A stretch of 64,000 bases of DNA from Tetraselmis striata (GCA_006384855.1 VCJN01000123.1:247501-311500); one strand, 5' to 3'; counted from the stretch's first letter, positions 52,982-64,000 are shown. The notes: generated by a model from the sequence alone, not told the origin. A program made the numbers and translations.

Positions 52982-54170
52982 CTACATGTAGTATGTCAAT
53001 ATCAGTAGATGATGGGCACCCCCTTTCTCCGGACAGTCTTTGAGCTTACGTCCTTCCTTACCGCATTTAAAACAAGTGCGGTTCCTAAAGTGCTCACCGA
53101 CCGTAGTTTTGCCAAGCTCTTTGATCACGTCGTCGTACTCATGCTCGCGCTCTAGCGCCTCGCTGGTAAGCGGCTTGCCGTCCTTGCCGGTCGGCTTGCC
53201 CTTATTGGACTTGGACTCACTCATTGCTAGTGGAGGACTCCTCCTCCGCCGGTCGCTTCTTGCCGCCGTTGGGCTTGCTCTTCCTGCGACTCCCGCTCCC
53301 CGACGCGTCATCGCGCCGGGTTGGGTCTCGTCGTTGTCGACATGAGTATTGCCGTTCTTGGACCTGAACTTCTCGCCAAGAGACCGGTTGCCGCTGATCA
53401 GACCATAACAGTGATCGATCAAAGTGTCGATGGACACGTCGCCAGCCTTGCGCTTCTCCTCGGTATGGAAACGTTATTGAGTTGATTTCTTCAGCTCCGG
53501 ATGACCGAGTCCCTTTGCGAACTTGATGCAAGCACTTGACCTCGCTCGGCATAAGTTGCCAAGATTTAATAGAATATCGTCGAAATCCTGGGCATACTCA
53601 CAAAATTGAGAAATCGTAGGCACACCGCTCGGCCCGGCGTTTATCTGAAGCAAAGAATTGAACTTAATTCCGGCTTCACGTTGCGGTCAGCAAATTGACA
53701 TGATTTACGTATGTATATTTGTTACAAACTCGGTTGCAGTAGCATGTGGTTTGGAATCACATTTATTCTCGTACGACTGCCACCAACGACGGAGTCGATA
53801 CTTTAGCTGTTGCACGACATCATACATTAGTCACGCATGCGAGTCGACTTTCAAGCCGACTTGTCCCAGCATCTCGGGAATCGCGTGCAGCCATATGTCG
53901 AGAGTGTTGATGTCGTCGGTGTCGACTTTCGGGAGCTGCTGCGCCGACTTGCGCTGCGACTCAGTTCATTTCGCCTCGAGCCTCTTGTACCACTGTACAT
54001 TTTGAGTGACGTCGAGTCGTGCCAACTCGGTCGTCGTGACGAAAGACAGATAGTCGTTGACAGCCTCCCATAGAGGCCATTCCAAATGATCGAAACGAAA
54101 CGGTATATATAATTGTCATAAGTACACCGGAATAGTTCTTGCTCATCCAGATCAGATCTCAGAAGTTGTA
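52982..54170 (-). pseudogene. retroelement gag remnant with degenerate zinc knuckle
   Basis: Minus strand, from the right: FEWPLWEAVNDYLSFVTTTE, LARLDVTQNVQWYKRLEAK, a stop, SAQQLPKVDTDDINTLDIWL, HAIPEMLGQVGLKVDSHA, a stop, LMYDVVQQLKYRLRRWWQSY. This is a capsid-like helical region with a terminal RRWW. After a gap and frame changes come RRRRSPPLAMSESKSNKGKP, REHEYDDVIKELGKTTVGEH and CFKCGKEGRKLKDC, a C-x2-C-x9-C knuckle whose expected His is Arg. Capsid then basic linker then knuckle is the gag order of LTR retrotransposons. Three or more stops or shifts; no pol adjoins. Confidence 0.65.
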
Positions 54171-54726
54171 ACGGGTCGACATACTACATTCGACCATGTA
54201 TCGACGACTACCGAGGGGATAGCTTGCGCTGCGACATAGGCGGTAACGGCACGACACCATTTACCCCGCGGGTGCAAAGCCACCTCGGTCGTATAGGAAG
54301 GACGACCATTGCCAAGTTCAACGGCGGTTTATTCGAGTAGGAAAGCAAGAACCGTTGTCAGAAGGCGGATCACCCGCTACTTGTGTGCCGATAAAATGAA
54401 CATGATTTTCGTTCACCAGTCGTTCGCAGCACGTTCGCCAGTTTAAACGCATGGGTACATGGAAGCGACTGTCGCGTTACACGCAGTATGCGACCTGCGA
54501 TTACTCATCTATGTTATTTGTAATTAGGCAATGAGTCTTTCGGCACCCTGCTCATACACGTCTACCCCGTAAGTGGCACGGTCGTTGACTCCAGTACAGG
54601 TACGCGGCGCGCACCGCGTTCCCCCCCCCCCCCCTGGTCGAAAAAATAGATGGCGTCACATCAACGTGCGATCAACGTGTATCCGACGGAAACCCTAGCC
54701 CTTTTGAAATTCAACTAAATTACATC
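54171..54726. other. no gene recognised
   Basis: Nothing coding. A poly-C run lies at 54621-54634. Confidence 0.4.
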
Positions 54727-54835
54727 AGGGCTTTCACAAAAGCGCACTACAACTGAACTAACAGCAACTATGAAAGGTTGCCAGCAAAAGAGAGACATAA
54801 GCCTGAAACCAAGGTCGAGCAGGAGGACAGGGGGC
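54727..54835 (-). repeat. LINE 3'-end copy (5'-truncated)
   Basis: AGGGCTTTCACAAA through GCAACTATGAAAGGTTGCC to AAACCAAGGTCGAGCAGGAG matches 25637-25745, the 3' UTR of the LINE fragment there, in the same orientation. No RT sequence adjoins. Confidence 0.75.
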
Positions 54836-56243
54836 GAAGAACAATTACTCGAAATTCAATTACTCCGCAATAAGCCTTGCTGATGTAGCAAGTATCCGTC
54901 ACTACGTGCACTTCGTATGTCGAAATGCCTTCGGACTCGGTTTTTTGCGGTGCCAACTACAGATACCCTTGAAGTGTTGTAACTTACCAAAAACTCTGAA
55001 GTGTAGTGTATTCATAAGTGCCCTTGCTGATTTTTTCGCCCCGGGACAGGACTGGCCATTTTAATTACATACAGGACAGGACTGGCTCCTGCTGATATTA
55101 CGTCATCGTTACAGCAGGGGACGCCATCGTTATAAGCCCCGCGATACGGGTCGCGCGCATTTTCGACCATTAATATTAACCCCAGAGTATCCTGTATCGC
55201 AGTCCTCCGCCCGCGAGCGTAGTATAAGGCGGTCGCTGCTTCGCCGGCCCCGGCCGGGCCGGACGGAACCCCAAGCAAGCAACAACGCGACACGGGCAAA
55301 GCGCACAGCCAGATACGATTATCGGCAGAGCTCCGCCAAAACGCAGCCCACCGTCACGTGCTGCCCTCGCAGCACGCCACTCCACCTGAACTCGCCCTCG
55401 TGCTACTGCAACAGAAACACCATCTCCCCGCAGCTGTGCTGAAGATCCTCGCTCAGCGCTCGCCGTCTCTCTGTGCAGCATATAATAGTGCGGGACAAGG
55501 GGTCAGCCGCTCGACGTCAGTTCCCCGCACCCGACACCGATGTCGATAGCGTCGACAGCATGCCGGCACAGAGGGCCGTTGCTCGTGCGACCCGCCGCCC
55601 TGACACGCTTGCCGCTGTCCGCGAGGGGACCTCCTCGCCGACCGAACTCACGCTGCGCTATCCCCACGCCCTGCATGCTCGAGACGCGGCCGAACAGGTG
55701 CGGTTGCTGGAAAGTGCCGGGCAGGAATGGGTTGATCTTTATCGGCCGCGCTCAGCGGCTGCCCGAAAATTATATATCTAACGTCGTTGGCGTGCTCGAA
55801 CTGCAATGCCCTGTACACGAGTTTGTGCTGGGCTTGTGCCGAGTTTTGCCTCTACTATTGTCGCAACGCTTGTTGGCTGACTTCTTTAGACGAAAGGGGT
55901 CGCTGGGGGGTGGTGCGGAGGCAGGGGTTCTTATTGCCGGCTTTCGGAGCAGGGCGATGGTGATCATCGACGATGGACAAGGCGGGGGCGAATAAACAAC
56001 GCTGGGCCTGAAAATAGCAATGTCCTAGGCGCGGTGGTAGTGGCAGTAGATGTGTGTATATTTGTGTGTGATTCCACAGGGATAGGCGCTTGGCCATGAG
56101 AAGGTGCTTACAATTACAGTAATACACCGCACTGTGGCCTGCCTCACAGGGAACAGCACAGCACGGACAAGCGGCGATGCCGCGCCCCAGCTCGGTGCCG
56201 AGCGACGGCACCAACAGCAGCAGGAGATGGCGCACCAGGCGAG
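54836..56243. other. unassigned plus-strand open frames
   Basis: Two adjoining plus-strand frames look protein-like without a family match. About 55262-55550 includes ELALVLLQQKHHLPAAVLKI and RSPSLCAAYNSAGQG; 55561-55781 includes ELTLRYPHALHARDAAEQV and WVDLYRPRSAAARKL. They may be one frameshifted remnant. The rest is intergenic up to the ABM gene. Confidence 0.35.
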
Positions 56244-58581
56244 ATGTCCACGCTGCTGCCGCCGGGAGGCTTGGCATCGGGTGAGGATGTGCTGAATGGC
56301 GGGCCGGAGCGCTTGGTGGCACTGCTGGACGCGTACCTCGACGAGCATGGCATCCGCGACACCTCCAACTCAGTGCCTTTTACCATGTACGTTCAGCTGA
56401 CGGTGCCGCTGAGCAAGGTGGTGCTGTTCGAGCGCTGGGTTCAAAATTTGGTGCGAGCAAGTCCATCCCGCTGCTCGAGATATCAACCCACTGCCTATTA
56501 TCAGCCTGATGCACGAGCTGGCTTATTGGGCCCCTGGTGTTTAACGGGGCGAGGCCACAAAGTCTCACAGACCACCGGGTTCTGCCATCGCGCAGGTGGT
56601 AGCGCAGAGCCAGACCCGTGTGGGCTACCAGGGCACGCTTCTCTACCGGCCCGACGAGGCTCTGCTTGAACCCGTCGGCGCCACAGCAGCACAGGTGTTT
56701 GTGCTGGACTTTCGTTATACAGGCGCGGAGAACCTGCGCGCATGGATCCGATCGCGTACGTGCGCTTCGCGCCTTGCGAAGGCCATGCGGCGGCAGCTAT
56801 GGCTGGATGGCAGCGTGGAGGCCACTGTCACGCACGGGCGCGTGGCGACACTGGACAACGTGTGGGCGGACGCGCAGGTGGGCGCGCTGACAGAGCCGGT
56901 GTTGGCCAAGTGGAAGCTCGTCCTGTTCAGCAGCGCCGCCAGCTGGCTTGTGGCGCTAGCATTAGCATGGCCGCAGGTGCCTCCCGCCTCCCACCTTCGA
57001 TCCTTCCGCCTCCCAATGCCAAAAACGCTGGGAAAAACATATCGCCTGTTGCAGACCTCTGGGGCTGTGGCCAGCGACATTTCAACAGCTGCCATCAGGC
57101 TTTCATGTCACCATGCTGTATCATGCCATCATTGTCAACGTGTTGTTTTGCAATTGTCCAGTCAGACAATCATGTCACAATGCCTTTGCGGCCTTGTGCC
57201 GCGTCGCTCGCATCCCCAGACCACCTGCTTGCCATTCATGAAGTCCTATCAACCCTGAATCAGATGCACCCTGCAATTCAACTCTGTGTAGATAGGTCCC
57301 TCCTCTGCCTGGTCTGACGATGGCGGCCGCTTGCAGGCCTCCGTCGGCTGGCTGCTCAGCCGCTGGCACCTCCACCCGGCGATGTCCAACGTGGCCATCA
57401 CTTTCCTCGTAGTGTCGCTGTCTGTGTATGTCGCCATCCCATACCTGCAGCAGTATGTCACACACCTACTGGCAGACCGCGGGGCGGTGCTAGCGGCGTC
57501 GGAGGCGCTACCATCGCAGCCAGCAATGCCCCCTGGCACGCCTGCGCACGCATCGGTAGCAGGTGGCGCGCCAGAGTTCCAGGCTCAGTCACCAGAGGCC
57601 AAGCCCTCTGCTTTTGACCTAATGCTACTCTCCGATTCAATTTACGGCACATTTGAGGAGCCAAACCGCCATAAGGAGCGCCAGTGCGAGACGCTGAGCG
57701 TGGTTGTGACTTACCGGGTGAAGCCTGGGATGGGCGAGGCCTTTGAGGCAGCAGCAGAGACGCTGGACGACGTCGTCAGCAGTGTGGTGGGCGATGGCTT
57801 CATCGGCATCACCATCGTGCGGCCCTTCCAGGGAAGCAACTCGTACTCTACTATCGTCCAGTTTGCAAAGCGCACCGCCATGGAGGAGTGGCTTGTTAGT
57901 GATGCGCGCCGCGGGTGGGCAGCATACCCGCTTTGCTGTGCACTGCCTGCCATGCTGATACAGACTCGTCACCCCCTTCATTGTTCCTGCAAATGCTGTG
58001 GTTGTCATGCCTCCATGCCATGCTGAATCCTAGCGAACTGCAATTTGGGTGGTGGCAGCAGGTTTCTGGACAGTCTTGGCATTTTCCTCGCGACTCAGTC
58101 CGAGGTTAAGCTGCAGGACTTTTCGACAGTGGATCTGCTGATGGCAGACTACAACACCGCCGTGTCCACAACTCCTCCTTCGCAGTGGAAGACGGTGCTT
58201 GTGGTCACACTGTCAGTGATGCCATTTGTGGCCGTGTCGGAGCTGCTCATCGCGCCATGGCTGAAAGCCGCCGGATTTGCCCTGCCCTGGATCATGCTGG
58301 CCACCGTGACCTTCAACACATACGCGCACGCCTACCTGACGACCCCCTGCCTGTCTGCGCTGCTCTCAGAGTGGCTGCACCAGCCAGGGCTAGCGCAGGA
58401 TCAGGAGGAGATGAGCAAGGACAAGGGCGCTCAAGGATTCTTGCAGCAAATGGCCACGTGGCTGAGCATGGGCCTGGACAAGGCGTCGCTGGGAACGGCA
58501 TTCTGGTTTATTGCTGGATTGGCCATTGGTCAGCGCCCATACTTCGTGCTAGCAGCACAAAGCAGCGGCATGATATATTGA
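56244..58581 (+). CDS. membrane protein with two ABM (monooxygenase-like) domains
   Basis: Four exons, 56244-56450, 56596-56976, 57337-57914 and 58062-58581, all GT-AG and in phase, give 561 aa. The N-terminal ABM-like unit runs from MYVQLTVPLSKVVLFERWV to GYQGTLLYRPDE and FVLDFRYTGAENLRAWI. It is followed by a membrane segment (KLVLFSSAASWLVALALAW) and another (AITFLVVSLSVYVAIPYL). The second unit is clearer: SVVVTYRVKPGMGEAFEAAA, GFIGITIVRPFQGSNSY, FAKRTAMEEWLVSDARRGF. Then come SQWKTVLVVTLSVMPFVAVS and further hydrophobic stretches. ABM-fold proteins of this layout occur in cyanobacteria and algae and may oxidise small molecules or heme-like substrates, but the substrate is unknown. The duplication of ABM plus membrane segments is evident. 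The ATG at 56244 is the first in frame with good continuity. Confidence 0.85.
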
Positions 58582-59901
58582 TCCACAAGCAATGCTACAA
58601 TCTACCAGCTGGTGGGACGCGTGCATAAACACATGACGCCCGGCATACACCATCATTCTACATGCATGTTATATCACGCTGTATCCCTGCCACTATTCAA
58701 TAAAATGAAATGATATTATGGTGGGAACACCACTCACTTTGCACCAACCTGTAGATTGACGCAGTGCTGATGCCCTCGATTTGCGTTTCTGTTGCAAGCA
58801 CCCTCCATCAGTATGACATTTGTAATGATGAAGCAATCGATGCGGTTGAATGATGCCTGTATTTGTTTCTCATAGAGTCGGCATGCCGCTCATGTTGCAT
58901 CGCTCACTCACAGCAACCATTGCCAACAAGGTCTTTCGCCCGTATGCTACACATGTCGGAGCAGCACCAAGGGCCTACAAGCACAAGCGGGTATTGGCCC
59001 GACGCAGTTTGAAGAACACCCATATTTGCTATCATACTCAGGTTGCCGGAAAATTGTTCGTATCTCGTGATATATCCGTGATCGTGTTGTCTAGAGTTTA
59101 GCCATGCAGGGCAGGGCGCGTTGTTATAGATTCCGATCTTAACGTCGCGTCGCCACCAATACACAGAAGTGCAGCGAGTACGAGCTCCCAGATCTAGTAT
59201 GTAGAGCTCTCACTCCAGGACAGCTATATTGATTTTTTCCGGCCTTCTGACAGATGCTGCTGCTGGATCCACTCCACCACTGCAGCCCAGTCTCCGGCGT
59301 ATGCCACGCACAAATCAGAATCCCGTGGGCAGTCCTGCCCAAACGCCTGCTGGACTCTGGATGCCTTATCAGCTGCCTAGCCGCATACCCCGTCATCCCA
59401 GGGCCACCATACTCTCTCGCCCATTGCGGGATTTAAAAATGTCCTTTGGCTTTTTGGCGAAGGTCTCATCATTCTCGGAGCATCCTTGGACCCTCGACCC
59501 ACTGCAGCACCTGCAGATCCCCCCTTCCCCCGAGAGGGGGGCACACCGCCGCCTGCTCGTTCCACCGCCCAACGCATAGTTTCCAGCCCTCGAGCTGCCC
59601 TCCGATACCTACATTCTGGCATACAACAACATTTCGGAGGCGTCCCTGCTTCCTCATCTACCGTAGCACCGTAGTACCGTGGCATCTGGCCGGCAGCAGT
59701 TGCCCAGTGAGTGGCTTCGATCGTCAGCGGCCAGCTTCCGGAATGCACATCCCACTGCAGCACGTCCAGCCTCCCAGCCTCCACCACCACCTTACCACCA
59801 TCATCATCCGCCAGTAGTCCCAGCCATGCCCCACCGTCCCCTCCAGCAGCTCCACCCGCGCCGTCAACACTGGGCATGTGCCGCCCGCCGTTTGGGTAGT
59901 A
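58582..59901. other. 3' side of the ABM gene and unassigned frames
   Basis: TGTAAT at about 58820 resembles the TGTAA polyadenylation signal of green algae. Between 59200 and 59880 both strands have GC-rich frames. Candidate pieces are LELPSDTYILAYNNISEASL on the plus strand and GYAARQLIRHPESSRRLG on the minus strand. I could not build a gene from them. Confidence 0.35.
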
Positions 59902-60417
59902 TCAACGCATTCCACGCCTTGTCGCACCGCCTGGCACGCCGCACAGCACGTCGCTCCAGTTGCCACCACCGGCGCTGCTTAGCTGCTCCGCCATAACCCC
60001 CCACTCGTCTGCACAGCTCCGGGCAGCCTCCGCCGCCGCATGTGCGTCGCCCTCCGCCACGATCCCCGGCATCGCGCATGTCACACCAATAACATCGCGA
60101 CGAAGATCCGTGCGGCCTTGCGCGCCGCGGAAAAATAACAGCTGGGAGCGTGGCACTGCTGACACGTTTAACTTGTCGAGGAACCGTGCGCGTGTTGTTT
60201 CAACGAGCCGAGCGGCACATGTGAGCATGGTGGGGAGGGGGAGGGGGGGCGGAGAGAATGTGAGGTTACGGAGGACGTCAGAGGCAACACGCCGTACCAG
60301 CCCTGGACCAAACCCGCCGCTCCGGCCCTGTTGTATTGCGCCTGCACTGCCGGCGAACCGCAGCCAAACGTTGGAGGGAAGTCGCCCCGGGCCATATAGG
60401 CAGAAGCCGCCCCAGGA
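59902..60417 (-). CDS. exon of an unidentified protein
   Basis: Open on the minus strand from just after TATAG (a possible splice acceptor) at 60418 to a stop at 59902, 171 codons. Composition is protein-like: SWGGFCLYGPGRLPSNVWLR, GGFGPGLVRRVASDVLRNL, LVETTRARFLDKLNVSAVP, QLLFFRGAQGRTDLRRDVIG and ARSCADEWGVMAEQLSSAGG. The opposite strand is also open, but its reading is proline/arginine-rich and less natural. No family recognised. The 5' exons and start are not identified. Confidence 0.4.
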   Translation of the reverse strand, partial: SWGGFCLYGPGRLPSNVWLRFAGSAGAIQQGRSGGFGPGLVRRVASDVLRNLTFSPPPLPLPTMLTCAARLVETTRARFLDKLNVSAVPRSQLLFFRGAQGRTDLRRDVIGVTCAMPGIVAEGDAHAAAEAARSCADEWGVMAEQLSSAGGGNWSDVLCGVPGGATRRGMR

Positions 60418-61845
60418 CTATACCTCTTGTGCCAACTGCAGTCATGGCCATTTGACCATTGCCTCACTCGAACCCCAAAGGCCTACTGCATCAACTACCA
60501 GGCAAGTCCGCGGGACACGCCGGTCGTGAACTAACCTCCCGCATGAGACCCCGCTCTAGCTAGCGGACGACAGGCAACAAGACGCGCCATCGCGACGGCC
60601 TCGGCTTGTCGCACTTGTCGAGAAGCAGTTAGTGGCTGGTGTAGTTGGGACTGTGTAACCTATACAAAGACTAACTACTACTACGAATGTACCACTAGAC
60701 AAGCTCACGTCGGCGGAGCGAAATGAACTTGTTGGTTACAGGGAGAGCGTCCGGAGAATGCACGCAAAGTACTGGGGGAGGAAAAAGCCTACATTTAAGC
60801 AGAATGGCGGAGCGAAATGCGTTGGAACTTAGTGCTAGGGACATGAAGGGGTCCGTTTGGCCCGTTTTGAAGGGGGCCGTTAGACATCGGCAGCATGCTC
60901 GTCCTATACGCTATGAGCGTCCTCTTGCGCTCATGCCGCCGAGCCCATCGCTCAATTGCTTGCCGCTCGCGGCCAGTTCGGCTTTGACGTTCAGGGTGGC
61001 GTGAAATTAGTTTAGGGTTTTGCAGCCTCTGTTGCGTTCGGCGATCATAATTTATGGTGAAGAGTCCAATCTGTACGTTTTCGACGGCCCCTCTGTCCGG
61101 ATCCCAAGCCGTCGAGGGGTCCGCCTGGGTTGCGTTCTCGGCCCCGTTCCGTTCGCCGCCGTCGCTGCCCGGGTGGTATGCTCGCATAGCCGCAGCTGTC
61201 CTCAGCCCCTCGGTGTTATTAGCAGCCTTCTCTGACAACGCCAACCCGGTCGGCACCGGTGACGGACTTGCGCTTGCTACGTGGGTGAACCCGTCCGCTT
61301 TTGCTGCCGTTGGGTTGGGTTACGGCTATTCGCAAACGACAAGCGTATTGTCAGCTTGGCTCCTCGTCCCGCTCCTATCTGGGCGCTACCCCTCCCCAAA
61401 TGTTCCCTTCCTTTTGGGCATTTGTTGCACGGTTTTGCAGCCTCCTCGTCCGGCATCAAGGCGCTTGGTGCCCCTATGGGCTCGGCTGCTTTCGCCCGGG
61501 ACCCACTATTGGACAGCACAGTCGAAACTTTTCACCAATTTGGCTCCCGGCTTATCGGTTTGGCTGGCCACTTCTACTCCCATCCCGCTACTCGTTTATT
61601 GCGAGTTTGCGGCCGCTGTTTCATATATATAGCATCATTTGCGGAACAAGCGAATCCTAACTACATCACTCGAAAGGACTATGCGGGATATATATACAGC
61701 AGCACCGAGACAAAAAGCATAATCCTTCTTGAAGACGGCCTTGAACGCGCAATTTGGCGGCATTATGACGGGGGCGGCGTGGGCTCTATAATATATAAAA
61801 TATAAGGATTTATTTATTATTCATAATGATATAAAATGCGTCGAG
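60418..61845. other. no gene recognised
   Basis: Open frames at 61054-61805 in two phases have no recognisable features. The end is AT-rich (TATATA runs near 61790-61850). Confidence 0.4.
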
Positions 61846-62741
61846 TTAAACATCAAATGCGTCGGGTAAGAGAGGGGGGGGGAGGGGGGGGGGGGGGGGG
61901 GGGGGCAGCTTGCCGCCCATCGCATCGTCGACTAGTTCGTTGGGATGCTTGCGGACTAGGTAGTGATTGATGAGGCTGGTGGTGTTGTTGAAGGCAAGAG
62001 TTTGATGGCACAGGTCGCACGTGCTGTAGATGCAACCATCTTCCGCACGGAACTTCTCGCAAAAGATGGTTAAGGCAATAAGGGACTTGCCGCGGGGCTG
62101 CACTAGCATTACACTACTAGGCGTACCCTATGCACTGACATGACAAGCGCATTTGCATCGTTAGCTAGAAAAGGTAGAAAGGCGGCAAGGGGGGGTCAGT
62201 GTCAATAAAGGGGGCCGAGCGCTGCGCATCTCATCAACGGCGGGCGTGGGGTTCTGTGCGTCGCCGACAATCACCACCTCGCCAGTGCTAGCCGCTTCAT
62301 CCCGGCATTGATCTCCTGCGGGAGACTGCCAGTGCTTGAGGCTCCTTGACCACCCCTGATGCTCGGCTGCTCGTAATAATTGGGGCGAGCGAAGCTTATG
62401 GCGCCTTTTTGGCCTCGAGAAGCTCCTCGATCTTGGTCTTGACGTCGTCGTCCTCCACGTGACATGCGGGCTCCATAGTATATGTCTTCTCGCCGAGGCC
62501 ATCCCAGTGCACGATGATGTAATGCTCCACGCCCTTGCGTGTTATCTAGGCAAGGATCTTCTCGGTTTGGTACTCCTCGCGACCCTAACTGATACATGTC
62601 GGCGAAACTGATGGGCGTACGCTTGGGTCCATATGGGCTGCCGTCGGGGTCCAATGAAGGAGCCCCTGCAACATGAGGAAGTGGTGTCCGCGGGCGACCG
62701 CGCTTCCCGCCCATATCGTTTGAATCAGTTCCGGTACCCAC
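61846..62741 (-). pseudogene. chromodomain plus BED zinc-finger protein remnant (transposon type)
   Basis: Minus strand, from the right: an AT-hook-like KRGRPR near the start, then RTPISFADMYQLG. After a one-base shift comes a chromodomain at 62580-62403: EEYQTEKILA, an in-frame TAG, then GVEHYIIVHWDGLGEKTYT, MEPACHVEDDDVK and KIEELLEAKK. This fits the E-Y-x-V-E-x-I-L, Y-x-V-x-W-x-G and W/M-E-P pattern. Further on, from the ATG at 62109, comes a BED finger: STCDLCHQTLAFNNTTSLIN then HYLVRKHPNEL (C-x2-C, H-x5-H), ending in a proline run encoded by a poly-G/C tract. Chromodomains and BED fingers both occur in transposable-element proteins; the catalytic part is absent. Confidence 0.65.
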
Positions 62742-63235
62742 TCATACTAGTCGGACGACGAGTCAGTCCAAACATATTCGAACTGGCGCGGGGACGATGA
62801 CCGCGGCGTAACAACAACGTCGCTATTACCGTGTGCAATATCGATACGAAGTACTGGAAAATCGCGGCCGCGGATGATATAAATCTTTCGGGCTTATATC
62901 CCCCGCGGCCGCGCCCTGGGTTCTAGCCGCCCCCCGAGTGCGCACCCACGCACTTACCCCGCCGTGCCGTCGACCACCCATCCTCATGGGATCATAACGC
63001 CATGATAGTGTCATTGTCATATCTATACCGTCCGATCCTCAAGCCGGCTATTGTAACGCCGTCGATTAAATCGGGGAGCCAAGATCCCACATTGGTCAAA
63101 TGGCGACCGTGAGATCGTTGCAGTGACTCATCCCACGACCCCAACCGTCGATGCTACATGTATCCCATGGTGGTCGATTCTCGACCATTCTTGATTATTG
63201 TTGCGCCGGTCGTTGATTCAAGTATAAGTGGCTAA
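62742..63235. other. no gene recognised
   Basis: Contains GCGGCCGCG-rich sequence around 62850-62920, otherwise nothing. Confidence 0.4.
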
Positions 63236-63480
63236 ATATTGGTGCATCGATTAAAACAACGGTTAAATATCGGTGCACAAGTGAATTCCGGCACCTAAAT
63301 ATCGGTGCACCAGCAAATCCCACCACCTAAATATCGTCGGTGCACCAGTAAATCCCACCACCTAAATATCGGCGCACCAGTAAATCCCACCACCTAAATG
63401 TTGTTGCTCCGTCCAATAAATCCCACTACCACGTAAATACCAATGCAGCACCAATAACTTCTTGGGCCCAAATATTGATT
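63236..63480 (+). repeat. short tandem repeat of ~32-40 bp units
   Basis: CACCTAAATATCGGTGCACC and AGTAAATCCCACCACCTAAA recur about five times with length changes. Confidence 0.8.
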
Positions 63481-64000
63481 ATTCGTGGTGCGATATTCAC
63501 TATATGCCTGGTGCACCAATAAGCGCGATCGCTGCATGAGCCTACACGGACGAGTTTCTCCGGCCGAGTGTCTGCTCTGCTGATGACGCCCCGCTAGATG
63601 CAGCGCGTACACGCCGGCCTGCCTCGCATGTCATGCGAAGAGTTAGTTCGGGTGGTGCCCCGCCAACACCACGCCATGCATCAGCACTGCCAAGGCTCGA
63701 AGGACGGTATATAAACGGGGATCGCACCTAGATGTAGCTTCCCGGCGGCGACCTCGCCGCTGATAACGTTGCGAATCACGCAGCTACGTATACGTCGGCG
63801 GACACATAGCTGATCCAGCGGGTGTTAAAACGGGCGCCGTTACCTACGGAGTAACCAAAAAGTTTGTGAGACAGTGGAGTTTGCTAAGGTATTGGCTGCT
63901 CGTCGATAATTATCTCGAATATCGATGAAGCTATAGCCGGCACACACTGGCTAAGAATACTATTATGCGATAGGGGCCACTTTGTACTGTAAGCAAACAT
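63481..64000. other. no gene recognised
   Basis: Nothing supported in the last 520 bases. Confidence 0.4.

Noticed and set aside
53658..54073. Plus-strand ORFs opposite the gag remnant
   Set aside because: The minus strand gives capsid-like helices and the zinc knuckle; the plus frames are Ser/Cys-rich shadows.

Overview
The window looks like nuclear DNA of a eukaryotic microbe, most probably a green alga. Its clear host genes are split by short GT-AG introns: a voltage-gated K+ channel, a BAF60/SWP73 chromatin-remodelling subunit, and a two-domain ABM membrane protein of a kind I associate with cyanobacteria and plastid-bearing eukaryotes. The rest is dominated by DIRS-type (tyrosine-recombinase) retrotransposons, other transposon debris, satellites and about twenty long poly-G/poly-C runs. 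I saw no operons, Shine-Dalgarno-led gene strings, rRNA genes or CRISPR arrays. The lineage is an inference.

Layout. 1-2.6 kb: anonymous DNA, then a 1.45-kb TA-flanked inverted-repeat element. 2.8-7.6 kb: a degenerate DIRS-like retroelement on the minus strand between ~200-bp direct repeats (gag-like, RT, RNase H, tyrosine recombinase). 9.6-12.0 kb: a seven-exon Kv-type channel gene on the minus strand. 14.0-24.3 kb: a region bounded by perfect 36-bp inverted repeats. It holds possible transposase pieces (BED-like finger, Tudor/chromo-like domain, tnp2-like ORF, Cys-rich ORF), a 30-bp satellite and an array of ~370-bp fold-back units; it may be one large DNA transposon. 25.6-26.2 kb: the 3' end of a LINE. 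28.4-34.7 kb: four satellites back to back (~300, 64, 30 and 197 bp). 34.8-48.4 kb: nested retroelements. One DIRS element has its recombinase split by an LTR-flanked insertion and part of its RT/RNase H replaced by foreign plus-strand ORFs. A second has DIRS-type RT/RNase H between direct repeats but no recombinase.

49.0-51.5 kb: the BAF60/SWP73 gene, plus strand. 53.0-54.2 kb: a broken gag with a zinc knuckle. 54.7 kb: a second LINE 3' end. 56.2-58.6 kb: the ABM gene, plus strand. 59.9-60.4 kb: an unidentified minus-strand exon. 61.8-62.7 kb: a broken transposon-type reading frame with a chromodomain and a BED zinc finger. 63.2-63.5 kb: a short tandem array.

The three host genes are unrelated to one another and sit as islands in repeats. 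Exon boundaries were derived by reading frames against GT/AG signals and family patterns; no transcript or database evidence was available. Retroelement frames are broken by frameshifts and stops, so their coordinates are domain extents rather than intact genes.
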